Below are positions 9,678-17,980 of a stretch of DNA of 64,000 bases, piece by piece. The notes under the pieces were generated by a model. It did not search any database. It was not told where the DNA came from and saw only the letters and a list, made by a program, of their open reading frames with translations. Within the stretch, counting starts at the first letter, position 1; the number at the start of each line of letters is the position of its first letter. The position numbers and the translations under genes were made by a program. Source of the DNA: Caballeronia sp. NK8 (GTDB taxonomy: Bacteria; Pseudomonadota; Gammaproteobacteria; Burkholderiales; Burkholderiaceae); the NCBI RefSeq assembly GCF_018408855.1, contig NZ_AP024322.1, forward strand, positions 1,054,001 through 1,118,000, written 5' to 3'.

Positions 9678-11315
9678 ATGAGTCAAGCGATCGAAGTCAA
9701 AGTGCCGGACATCGGCGATTACAAGGACGTCCCCGTGATCGAGGTACTGGTCAAGGTGGGCGATACCGTGGAGCCCGAGCAGTCGCTCGTCACCCTCGAA
9801 TCGGATAAAGCCACGATGGACGTGCCGAGCTCGGCAGCGGGCGTCGTGAAAGAAATCAAGGTCAAAGTGGGCGACAACGTGTCGGAAGGCACGCTGATCG
9901 TCGTGCTGGAAGGCGGCGCGTCCGCCGAAGCACCGAAGCAGGCCGCCGCGCCTGCTCCGGCAGCCGCGCCGGCTGCCGCTGCCGCGCCCGCGGCGAGCGG
10001 CGGCGGATCCGTCGAAGTGAAGGTGCCGGACATCGGCGACTTCAAGGACATTCCGGTCATCGAGATCGGCGTGAAGGTCGGCGACAAGGTCGAGAAGGAG
10101 CAGTCGCTCGTCACGCTCGAATCCGACAAGGCGACGATGGACGTGCCGAGCCCCGCGTCGGGCACGGTGAAGGAACTGAAGGTCAAGGTCGGCGACACGG
10201 TGTCCGAAGGCACGCTGATCCTCGTGCTGGAAGGCGGCGATGGCGCGGCAGCGCCCGCGGCGGCTGCCGCGCCCGCGCCTGCCAAGCCGGTCGAAGTGCC
10301 GTCGGATGCGCCCGCGAAACCGGTTCCCGCGAAAGAGCCGCCGTCCGCGCTCGCGCAGGCGCCCGTGATCCCGGCCGGCGACGGCACGCGCACGTCCAGC
10401 CACGCGTCGCCTTCGGTGCGCAAGTTCGCGCGCGATCTGGGCGTCGATGTCTCGCGTGTGAGCGGCACGGGTCCGAAGGGCCGCATCACGCAGGAAGACA
10501 TCACCGCGTTCGTGAAGGGCGTGATGACAGGGCAGGGCAAGGCGCCTGCCGCGGCGGCGCCGGCGGGCGGCGGCGGTGGCGAGCTGGGTCTCTTGCCGTG
10601 GCCGAAGATCGACTTCACCAAGTTCGGCCCGGTCGATCCGAAGCCGCTGTCGCGCATCAAGAAGATCTCGGGCGCGAACCTGCATCGCAACTGGGTGATG
10701 ATCCCGCACGTCACGAACAACGACGAAGCGGACATCACCGAGCTCGAAGAACTGCGCGTGAAGCTGAACAAGGAACACGAAAAGGCTGGCGTGAAGTTCA
10801 CGATGCTCGCGTTCGTCATCAAGGCCGTGGTTTCCGCGCTCAAGAAGTTCCCGGACTTCAACGCGAGCCTGGACGGCGACAACCTCGTGTTCAAGAAGTA
10901 CTACCACATCGGTTTCGCGGCCGATACGCCGAACGGCCTCGTCGTTCCGGTGATCCGCGACGCGGACAAAAAGGGCCTCGTCGATATCGCCAAGGAAATG
11001 GCGGAGCTGTCGAAGCTCGCGCGCGACGGCAAGCTCAAGCCCGATCAGATGCAGGGCGGCTGCTTCTCGATCTCGTCGCTGGGCGGCATCGGCGGGACGC
11101 ACTTCACGCCGATCATCAACGCGCCCGAAGTCGCGATTCTCGGTCTGTCGCGCGGCTATCAGAAGCCCGTGTGGGACGGCAAGCAGTTCGTACCGCGCCT
11201 CACGCTGCCGATGTCGCTGTCGTACGACCATCGCGTCATCGACGGTGCGGCCGCTGCGCGCTTCAACGCTTATCTGTCGGCGATTCTGGGCGATTTCCGT
11301 CGCGTCATTCTCTGA
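9678..11315 (+). CDS. aceF: Dihydrolipoamide acetyltransferase (E2) with two lipoyl domains
   Basis: A 545-residue E2 core of the pyruvate dehydrogenase complex, transferring acetyl groups to CoA. Two lipoyl domains are evident, with DKA lipoylation lysines at about residues 44 and 151. They are joined by Ala/Pro-rich linkers to a peripheral-subunit-binding domain (SPSVRKFARDLG region) and a catalytic domain ending with the active-site motif DHRVIDG. The ATG at 9678 follows AGGAG. An upstream in-frame extension would cover the intercistronic hairpin and is unlikely to be translated. Confidence 0.97.
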   Translation: MSQAIEVKVPDIGDYKDVPVIEVLVKVGDTVEPEQSLVTLESDKATMDVPSSAAGVVKEIKVKVGDNVSEGTLIVVLEGGASAEAPKQAAAPAPAAAPAAAAAPAASGGGSVEVKVPDIGDFKDIPVIEIGVKVGDKVEKEQSLVTLESDKATMDVPSPASGTVKELKVKVGDTVSEGTLILVLEGGDGAAAPAAAAAPAPAKPVEVPSDAPAKPVPAKEPPSALAQAPVIPAGDGTRTSSHASPSVRKFARDLGVDVSRVSGTGPKGRITQEDITAFVKGVMTGQGKAPAAAAPAGGGGGELGLLPWPKIDFTKFGPVDPKPLSRIKKISGANLHRNWVMIPHVTNNDEADITELEELRVKLNKEHEKAGVKFTMLAFVIKAVVSALKKFPDFNASLDGDNLVFKKYYHIGFAADTPNGLVVPVIRDADKKGLVDIAKEMAELSKLARDGKLKPDQMQGGCFSISSLGGIGGTHFTPIINAPEVAILGLSRGYQKPVWDGKQFVPRLTLPMSLSYDHRVIDGAAAARFNAYLSAILGDFRRVIL

Positions 11316-11336
11316 TCTTCTGATCTGGCCGACGGC

Positions 11337-11365
11337 GGAACCTCGGGGCTTTGCCCTGAGGTTCC
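11337..11365 (+). promoter_or_regulatory. Intercistronic hairpin between aceF and lpdA
   Basis: A 13-bp stem (11337-11349 with 11353-11365, one G-U pair) with a TTT loop fills the 75-bp aceF-lpdA gap. There is no T-run. It mirrors the hairpin between aceE and aceF in placement and size. Confidence 0.65.
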
Positions 11366-11390
11366 ATCCGCACATCTCTTAGGGGACAAC

Positions 11391-13442
11391 ATGAGTCTCG
11401 TCGAACTAAAAGTACCCGACATCGGCGACTTCTCCGATGTCGATGTCATCGAAGTCAATATCAAACCCGGCGACAGCATCGAAAAGGAACAGGGCGTCAT
11501 CACGCTCGAAACCGACAAGGCCACGATGGAAGTGCCCGCCGATTTCGCGGGCACCGTCAAGGAAGTGAAGGTCAAGCAGGGCGACAAGGTCTCGCAGGGC
11601 TCGGTCATCGCGATGGTCGAAACGGAAGGCGCGGGTGCTGCGGCTGCGCCCGCTGCCGCGCCGGCTCCGGCCGCCGCGCCCGCGCAGGCTGCGGCCGGTG
11701 GCGGCGTGCAGGACGTGAAGGTGCCGGACATCGGCGACTTCAAGGACATTCCGGTCATCGAAGTGCACGTGAAACCGGGCGATACGGTCGAGAAGGAGCA
11801 GTCGCTCATCACGCTCGAATCCGATAAGGCCACGATGGACGTGCCTTCGCCTGCTGCGGGCACGGTGAAGGAAGTGAAGGTGAAGGTCGGCGACAACGTG
11901 TCGGAAGGCACGCTGGTTCTGACGCTCGAAGGCGGCGCGGCGGCTCCCGCGGCGGCGCCTCAAAAAGCGGCGCCGGCACCTGCCGCCGCACCCACGCCTG
12001 CACCTCAGGCCGGCAGCTATTCCGGTTCGGCCGATGTCGAATGCGACATGCTCGTGCTCGGCGCGGGTCCCGGCGGCTATTCGGCGGCGTTCCGCTCCGC
12101 CGACCTCGGCATGAAGACCGTGCTGGTCGAGCGCTATTCGACGCTGGGCGGCGTGTGTCTGAACGTCGGCTGCATCCCGTCGAAGGCGTTGCTGCACACC
12201 GCGCTCGTCATCGACGAAGCGGCGGAACTCGCGGCGCACGGCATCAGCTTCGGCGAGCCGAAGGTCGATCTCGACAAGCTGCGCGGCTTCAAGGAAGGCG
12301 TCGTCAAGAAGCTGACCGGCGGTCTCGCGGGCATGGCGAAGGCGCGCAAGGTTCAGGTCGTGACGGGCGTCGGCAATTTCGTCGATCCGTATCACATGGA
12401 AGTGAACGGTCCGGACGGCAAGAAGGTCGTGAAGTTCAAGCAGGCGATCATCGCGGCCGGTTCGCAGGCGGTGAAGCTGCCGTTCTTCCCGGACGATCCG
12501 CGTGTTGTCGATTCGACCGGCGCGCTCGAACTGCGTCAGCTTCCGAAGCGCATGCTCGTGGTGGGCGGCGGCATCATCGGCCTGGAAATGGCGACGGTGT
12601 ATTCGACGCTCGGCGCGGACATCGATGTCGTCGAAATGCTCGACGGCCTGATGGCCGGCGCGGACCGCGATCTCGTGAAAGTCTGGGAGAAGTTCAACGC
12701 CAAGCGCTTCACGAACCTGATGCTCAAGACCAAGACGACCAAGGCCGAGGCCAGGGAAGACGGCATCTACGTGACCTTCGAAGGCGAGAAGGCGCCGAGC
12801 GAACCGCAACGTTACGACCTCGTGCTGCTCGCGGTCGGCCGTAGCCCGAACGGCGGCAAGATCGGCGCGGACAAGGCGGGCGTGGCGGTGACGGATCGCG
12901 GCTTCATCGACGTCGACAAGCAGATGCGTACCAACGTGCCGCACATCTTCGCGATCGGCGATCTCGTCGGCCAGCCGATGCTCGCGCACAAGGCGGTGCA
13001 TGAAGGCCACGTCGCGGCGGAAGCGGCGCACGGCGAGAAGGCGTATTTCGATGCGCTGCAGATTCCTTCGGTGGCTTACACCGATCCGGAAGTGGCGTGG
13101 GCCGGCAAGACGGAAGAACAGTGCAAGGCCGAAGGCATCAAGTTCGGCAAGGCGGTGTTCCCGTGGGCCGCATCGGGCCGCGCGATCGCCAATGGCCGCG
13201 ATGAAGGCTTCACCAAGCTCATCTTCGATGAAACGACGCATCGCGTGATCGGCGGCGGCATCGTCGGTCTGAATGCGGGCGATCTGATCAGCGAAGTGTG
13301 TCTCGCGATCGAGATGGGCGCGGATGCGACCGACATCGGCAAGACGATCCACCCGCACCCGACGCTCGGCGAATCGGTCGGCATGGCTGCCGAGTTGTAC
13401 GAGGGCGTGTGCACGGACTTGCCGCCGCAGCGCAAGAAGTAA
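11391..13442 (+). CDS. lpdA: Dihydrolipoyl dehydrogenase (E3) with two N-terminal lipoyl domains
   Basis: A 683-residue flavoprotein that reoxidises dihydrolipoamide with NAD. Two complete lipoyl domains come first, with DKA lysines at about residues 43 and 146, separated by Ala/Pro linkers. The E3 body starts near residue 215 with the FAD motif GAGPGGYSAA and the redox pair GGVCLNVGCIPSK (about C256 and C261). An NAD-binding motif VVGGGIIGLE and the C-terminal His-containing HPHPTLGE follow. A single lipoyl domain is common in beta-proteobacterial E3; two is less usual. GGGG lies just before the ATG. It is the last gene of the operon, followed by a terminator. Confidence 0.97.
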   Translation: MSLVELKVPDIGDFSDVDVIEVNIKPGDSIEKEQGVITLETDKATMEVPADFAGTVKEVKVKQGDKVSQGSVIAMVETEGAGAAAAPAAAPAPAAAPAQAAAGGGVQDVKVPDIGDFKDIPVIEVHVKPGDTVEKEQSLITLESDKATMDVPSPAAGTVKEVKVKVGDNVSEGTLVLTLEGGAAAPAAAPQKAAPAPAAAPTPAPQAGSYSGSADVECDMLVLGAGPGGYSAAFRSADLGMKTVLVERYSTLGGVCLNVGCIPSKALLHTALVIDEAAELAAHGISFGEPKVDLDKLRGFKEGVVKKLTGGLAGMAKARKVQVVTGVGNFVDPYHMEVNGPDGKKVVKFKQAIIAAGSQAVKLPFFPDDPRVVDSTGALELRQLPKRMLVVGGGIIGLEMATVYSTLGADIDVVEMLDGLMAGADRDLVKVWEKFNAKRFTNLMLKTKTTKAEAREDGIYVTFEGEKAPSEPQRYDLVLLAVGRSPNGGKIGADKAGVAVTDRGFIDVDKQMRTNVPHIFAIGDLVGQPMLAHKAVHEGHVAAEAAHGEKAYFDALQIPSVAYTDPEVAWAGKTEEQCKAEGIKFGKAVFPWAASGRAIANGRDEGFTKLIFDETTHRVIGGGIVGLNAGDLISEVCLAIEMGADATDIGKTIHPHPTLGESVGMAAELYEGVCTDLPPQRKK

Positions 13443-13467
13443 GCTCCGCGCTTCAAGAAAGTGCCAG

Positions 13468-13501
13468 GGCGCGCTCCTTCACCGGAGCGCGCCTTTTCTT
13501 T
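13468..13501 (+). terminator. Terminator of aceE-aceF-lpdA
   Basis: A 10-bp GC-rich stem (13468-13477 with 13484-13493) is followed by a T-rich tract, 25 bp after the lpdA stop. Confidence 0.9.
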
Positions 13502-13524
13502 ATGCGTAGCGCAAAAGACGGACG

Positions 13525-13552
13525 AAAAAAAACCCGGCGCAAGGGCCGGGTT
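13525..13552 (-). terminator. Terminator of the phasin gene
   Basis: On the minus strand an 8-bp stem (13545-13552 with 13531-13538) is followed by an uninterrupted T-run, about 50 bp beyond the phasin stop. Confidence 0.9.
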
Positions 13553-13600
13553 CTTCTCGATGCGTGCTGCGCTCGACCGGGCAGGGCCCGGCCGTCAAAC

Positions 13601-14176
13601 TTACGCAACCGACTTCTTGGCGACGCGCGAAGCTTGTTCGGTCGCTTGCGTAGCAGCCTTCGTCGCAGCCGTGGCGGCGGCGTTGAAGTTGCTTTCAGCG
13701 ATTTCGACAGCTTGCTTCGTTGCCTTGTGAACCGTTTCGTACGTCGTGTTGGCGGCGGTGATGGCCGACTTGATCACGGCGACAGCGGTTTCCGAGCCGG
13801 CCGGTGCGTTCTTCGCGACGTTGTCGACGAGCGTTTGCACCTTGCGGTTCTGTTCTTCGTACTGCGCTTCCGCGACGCGGGCGAATTCAGCTTGCGTGGC
13901 CGACGCGATTTCATACAGGTGACGGCCATACGACAGCACCTTTTCAGCGACCGGCTGCGTCAGGCTGGCTTGCAGCGCGAGCAGTTCTTGCGCGTCCTTC
14001 ACCGACAGCGCGCGCTGTGCGTTTTCCTGGCTTTCGGCCAGCGTCGACTTCACGACTTGCAGGTTCAGTTCGACCAGCTTCTCGACGCCTTCGAACGCCT
14101 TGTTCGTCAGACCGAACAGCGTGTCGAAATTGGCTTTCTGTGCAGCGGCGATTTGCTCGGGGGTCAACAGCGTCAT
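13601..14176 (-). CDS. phaP: Phasin, PHA granule-associated protein
   Basis: A 191-residue Ala-rich, largely helical protein of the phasin_2 type. It begins [18 protein letters not shown] and carries the typical segments [18 protein letters not shown] and [18 protein letters not shown]. Phasins coat polyhydroxyalkanoate granules in the cytoplasm and limit granule size. CAGGAG precedes the ATG at 14176. It stands alone with its own terminator. A perfect inverted repeat about 150 bp upstream could be a binding site for a PHA regulator. Confidence 0.95.
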   Translation of the reverse strand: MTLLTPEQIAAAQKANFDTLFGLTNKAFEGVEKLVELNLQVVKSTLAESQENAQRALSVKDAQELLALQASLTQPVAEKVLSYGRHLYEIASATQAEFARVAEAQYEEQNRKVQTLVDNVAKNAPAGSETAVAVIKSAITAANTTYETVHKATKQAVEIAESNFNAAATAATKAATQATEQASRVAKKSVA

Positions 14177-14952
14177 CTCAGGCTCCTGATGGCCGACCCA
14201 TCAAACGCGGGTCGTGGTTTGGGTAGATCCGGCGCGATGAACCTGGCCGGCTAAGTGCAACTGCGATTGGTGCGTCGCAACATGAAGCTCATTTTAGAGA
14301 TATTCCGATGGATGTCAAGCACTTTTTGTGCGCCGCACAAAAGGCGGAAAAGGCTTGTTAAACAAGAGCTTACTTGTCGATAATTCCTGCTGACAAGGGC
14401 TCCGTGAAAACCCTATGCACCTTGGCGGGGCAGGGCTCTCAGCGCGCCGCGGCGAGTATGCGAGACCTCATAAGACCACGAGCGCGTGAAAGTTTGATGT
14501 TGCGTCCGCGCGCGTAAATCACGGTCTGACGCGGCGCAAAACAAGATGTTTCTCAAGTTCGTCCTATTTTTAGGATGTCGCCGTACACCAAATTGTTGAA
14601 GAAACGTTAACATTTCGGCTGTCCGATTTCCCGTGCGATGACTCGTGGCATCCGGGTGCTCACGTCCCTCGATTCGAAAGTCTGCGTTTTGTCCGGTCCG
14701 CTTCACGCATTTGCCTAAAGTCGTGGAAAGTTTTGCCGATAGTGCGTTGGTCGTTGTGTAGAAAGCGCGCTTTGGGCAGCACTGTTTCCGCCGGCACGAT
14801 CGTTTTTTCCGATCGAGGCGCGCTGTTGATCGGCAATATGCAATCGCGGCTTACAACTCGGATTAACGAGTGCCGATAAGTGCTTAATATTGCTTAAATT
14901 TAGTAGCTTCACTACACTTGGCGGTACTCTCCAGCCGCCCAACAGAACACCA
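14177..14952. other. 776-bp non-coding interval between divergent phaP and pbpG
   Basis: The interval has lower GC than its flanks and no credible coding sequence. It holds the 14324-14342 inverted repeat, a tandem TGCTTAA repeat at about 14881-14897, and a short hairpin just before pbpG. It is long for a divergent promoter region and could include an unannotated small RNA. Confidence 0.5.
14324..14342. promoter_or_regulatory. Perfect inverted repeat upstream of phaP (possible operator)
   Basis: TTTTGTGC and GCACAAAA (14324-14331 and 14335-14342) are separated by 3 bp, about 150 bp upstream of the phasin start. Phasin promoters in this group are known targets of PhaR; assignment to PhaR is inference. 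Confidence 0.45.
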
Positions 14953-16137
14953 ATGAAAACCGAAATGTTTTCGTCGCTGAAGATGGTGCATGGCGTGGCA
15001 ATGCGCTCGGCATTGTCCATCGCTGTCTCCATCGTCGTAGCGACGTCCTTCGCAGCGGCTCCGGCTGAAGCCCTCGCAAAGACCGCCACCGTAACCAAGA
15101 CTGCAAAGAAACCCGCCGCCACAGCCGAAAAGCCGGCGCGTGCCGCGAAAACCTCCCTGAAGGCTCCCAAGCCGGCGAAGGCCGCGAAGGTCGCCGCTGC
15201 CGATGACGACGACGATGCGCCCCGTGCATCGCGCAAGCGCCGCGTCTCGTATCGCATGGAACCGCACGCGCGCCGCGGCGCGGTGCATGCGGTGGCGTAT
15301 CAGCCGCGTGCGACGTCGGTCGGTCAGGCGTTCGGCCTGCACGACACGCCCGACAGTCTCGCGCTGCGCTCGAGCGTCGCCTATGTGGTGGACCAGAACA
15401 CGTCTGAGACGCTCTTCGACAAGAACTCGCGCGCCGTCGTGCCGATCGCCTCGATCACCAAGCTGATGACCGCGATGGTCGTGCTCGACTCGCACATGCC
15501 GCTCACCGAAGACCTGAGCGTCACGGACGAAGACCGCGATTACGAGAAGTTCACCGGTTCGCGCCTGGCGGTCGGCTCGGTGCTGAATCGCGAGGACATG
15601 CTGCATATCGCGCTGATGGCATCCGAGAATCGCGCGGCGGCGGCGTTGTCGCGTTATTACCCGGGTGGCCGTCCGGCGTTCATCGCCGCGATGAACGCGA
15701 AGGCCAAATCGCTCGGCATGACCGACACGCACTTCGAGAACTCGACGGGCCTGACGAGCCAGAACGTGTCGAGCGCGCGTGATCTCGTGAAGATGGTCAA
15801 CGCGGCGTATCAGTATCCGATGATCCGCAAGTTCTCGACCGACCGCAGTTACGACGTTTTTACCGGCAAGCGCAATCTCGCCTACAACAGCACGAATGCG
15901 CTGATCCGTAACGCGTCGTGGGATATCGGCTTGCAGAAGACCGGTTTCATCAACGAAGCGGGCGAATGCCTCGTGATGCAGGCGAACGTGAACGGCCGTC
16001 CCGTTGTGATGGTGCTGCTCGACTCCTACGGCAAGTACTCGCGTTTCGCCGATGCAGGCCGCCTGCGCTCGTTTCTCGATACGCTCGGCGAGCCGCACAT
16101 CATGAGCGCGGACATGGGCAGCGGCGCCAATCCGTAA
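14953..16137 (+). CDS. pbpG: D-alanyl-D-alanine endopeptidase, PBP7 type
   Basis: A periplasmic serine DD-peptidase of the S11 family that cuts peptidoglycan cross-links. About 394 residues from the ATG at 14953. The N-terminus is hydrophobic (MRSALSIAVSIVVATSFAAA), followed by an unusual Lys/Ala-rich stretch and an acidic run (DDDDD). Catalytic motifs are SITK (about S167, K170), SEN (about 224-226) and KTG (about 328). No clear ribosome binding site precedes 14953, and ATGs a few codons further in are alternatives. Downstream is a strong terminator shared with the convergent IclR gene. Confidence 0.92.
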   Translation: MKTEMFSSLKMVHGVAMRSALSIAVSIVVATSFAAAPAEALAKTATVTKTAKKPAATAEKPARAAKTSLKAPKPAKAAKVAAADDDDDAPRASRKRRVSYRMEPHARRGAVHAVAYQPRATSVGQAFGLHDTPDSLALRSSVAYVVDQNTSETLFDKNSRAVVPIASITKLMTAMVVLDSHMPLTEDLSVTDEDRDYEKFTGSRLAVGSVLNREDMLHIALMASENRAAAALSRYYPGGRPAFIAAMNAKAKSLGMTDTHFENSTGLTSQNVSSARDLVKMVNAAYQYPMIRKFSTDRSYDVFTGKRNLAYNSTNALIRNASWDIGLQKTGFINEAGECLVMQANVNGRPVVMVLLDSYGKYSRFADAGRLRSFLDTLGEPHIMSADMGSGANP

Positions 16138-16164
16138 GCCGCGCTCGAGCGGTCGCTCAAAAGC

Positions 16165-16197
16165 AAACGGGATTCGTCGAAAGACGAATCCCGTTTT
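16165..16197. terminator. Bidirectional terminator between pbpG and the IclR gene
   Basis: A perfect 14-bp stem (16165-16178 with 16183-16196) with a GAAA loop, flanked by A- and T-runs, lies between two converging genes. Confidence 0.92.
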
Positions 16198-16213
16198 TCA
16201 TTGGCGCGCGGTT

Positions 16214-17029
16214 TCAGCGATGCGCGTGGTGTGCCGGCGGCGTCTCGGGCACCGCCTGTTCCGGGTGATAGCCGAGCGATTGCGAGATTTCGAGCGCCGT
16301 GTGGCTCAGTTGCTTGAGCCACGCGTCCTGAAGGCGGTCGGCGGGCGCGGATAGCGACAGGCCGGCGACCAGTCGTCCGGTATCGTCGTAAATGCCTGCT
16401 GCGATGCAGCGCACGCCCAGTTCGAGTTCCTCGTTGTCGCGCGCGCAGGCTTGCTGGCGCACGAGGGACAACTCGCGCTCGAGTTTGGTGAGATCGGTGA
16501 TGCTGTTTTGCGTGTGGCCGGAGAGGCCGGTACGCATCGCGTAGGCGCGCACGCGCGTGGCTTCGTCGGCGGCGAGAAAGAGCTTGCCGACCGAGGTCAG
16601 ATGCAGAGGCGCACGGCCGCCGATCGCGCGTACGACCTGCATGCCGGAACGCTCCGAATACGCGCGCTCGATATAGACGATCTCATCGCCCTGGCGCACG
16701 GACAGATTCACGGTCTGGCCAGTCTGGCGATGCAGTTCTCGCATCGGCGGCATCGCGGCTTCGCGCACCGAAAGACGCGCTTTCACCAGGTTGCCGAGTT
16801 CCAGCAAACGCATGCCGAGCCGATAAGTGCCAGGGTCCGAACGGTCGACGAGCCGGCACAACACCATGTCGTTGAGGATGCGGTGCGCGGTGGACGGGTG
16901 CAGATCGGTGCTCTGGGAGAGCTCTTTCAGGCTGACGGGATCAGTGTGACCGGCGAGTGCGTCGAGAAGACGCATCATGCGCTCGATCACTTGAATGGAA
17001 GTCTTGGATTCCGGGTTCGTATCGCTCAT
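16214..17029 (-). CDS. IclR family transcriptional regulator
   Basis: A 271-residue regulator. The N-terminal winged helix-turn-helix (about residues 10-75, with SLKELSQSTDLHPSTAHRIL) is followed by the IclR effector domain (about 85-255, including GGRAPLHLTSVGKLFLA and ELGVRCIAAGI). It is divergent from lutA, with a 191-bp shared gap, so it probably controls lutAB. Effector unknown; lactate or a related acid is a guess. Characterised lut operons are usually tied to GntR-type regulators, so an IclR partner is a variation. Confidence 0.92.
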   Translation of the reverse strand: MSDTNPESKTSIQVIERMMRLLDALAGHTDPVSLKELSQSTDLHPSTAHRILNDMVLCRLVDRSDPGTYRLGMRLLELGNLVKARLSVREAAMPPMRELHRQTGQTVNLSVRQGDEIVYIERAYSERSGMQVVRAIGGRAPLHLTSVGKLFLAADEATRVRAYAMRTGLSGHTQNSITDLTKLERELSLVRQQACARDNEELELGVRCIAAGIYDDTGRLVAGLSLSAPADRLQDAWLKQLSHTALEISQSLGYHPEQAVPETPPAHHAHR

Positions 17030-17220
17030 CGTGAAAAATCGGTTGATGCGTCAAACAGCGGAATGGCAATTGTATCTCATAATGTGAAAAAAAGAACGCT
17101 GCTAACGAACAGAGATCGCGCCGTTCTCGCGTGCGGAGGGCTGCGAGCGCCGCCGGGCCTGACTTTTCGCGGATAATCGCCGTGCGTTCACATCACTTCT
17201 ACAAAACAGGAAACGCCCCC

Positions 17221-17955
17221 ATGCGAGTCGGACTATTCGTCACGTGTCTCATCGACATGATGCGCCCGGAGATCGGCTTCTCGGTCATCAAGCTGATCGA
17301 GCGGGCAGGGTTCGAAGTCATCGTTCCGCCCTCGCAGACCTGTTGCGGCCAGCCTGCGTATAACTCGGGCGACCGGCCGCTCGCCCGCGATCTCGCTGAA
17401 AAGACGCTGGGCGAGTTCGAACAGTTCGATTACGTGGTCGTGCCGTCGGGTTCCTGCGGCGGCATGATCCGCGCGCATTACGGCGATCTGTTTCGCGACG
17501 ATCCGCAACTGATGAGCCGCTACGCGCGCCTGCAGCCGCGCGTATTCGAGCTGACCGATTTTCTCGTGACCGTCGCGAAGGCGCGCATGGAGCCGGGTGC
17601 GTTCGACGGCATGGTGACCTATCACGATTCCTGCTCGGGCCTGCGTGAGCTCGGCGTCAAGTCGCAGCCGCGCGAACTGCTCGCGCAGGCGGGCGTGCCG
17701 GTCACCGAGATGAGCGGCTGCGAGCACTGCTGCGGCTTCGGCGGCACGTTCGCGGTGAAGTATGGCGACATCTCGACGGCGATCGTCGATGAAAAATGCG
17801 CGAATATCCGCGCGAGCGGGGCGGATGCCGTCGTGCTCGGCGATCTCGGCTGCATGCTGAACATCGAAGGGCGCCTGCGCCGCACCGGCGATACGTCGAC
17901 GCGCGTGCTGCACATCGCGCAGGTACTCGCGGGCGACGCGCAAGGCCGCGCCTGA
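17221..17955 (+). CDS. lutA: LutA, Fe-S oxidoreductase subunit of L-lactate use
   Basis: A 244-residue protein with two CCG domains (first cysteines in PSQTCCGQPAYNSG and PSGSCGGMI; second in YHDSCSG and GCEHCCGFGG), which bind an Fe-S cluster. LutA works with LutB and LutC in oxidising L-lactate to pyruvate. The start at 17221 follows AGGAAA. An upstream extension to 17131 has no family support. The gap to lutB is 25 bp, so they form one operon. Confidence 0.93.
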   Translation: MRVGLFVTCLIDMMRPEIGFSVIKLIERAGFEVIVPPSQTCCGQPAYNSGDRPLARDLAEKTLGEFEQFDYVVVPSGSCGGMIRAHYGDLFRDDPQLMSRYARLQPRVFELTDFLVTVAKARMEPGAFDGMVTYHDSCSGLRELGVKSQPRELLAQAGVPVTEMSGCEHCCGFGGTFAVKYGDISTAIVDEKCANIRASGADAVVLGDLGCMLNIEGRLRRTGDTSTRVLHIAQVLAGDAQGRA

Positions 17956-17980
17956 GCGCATCGGAAAAGAGAGATCCCAC

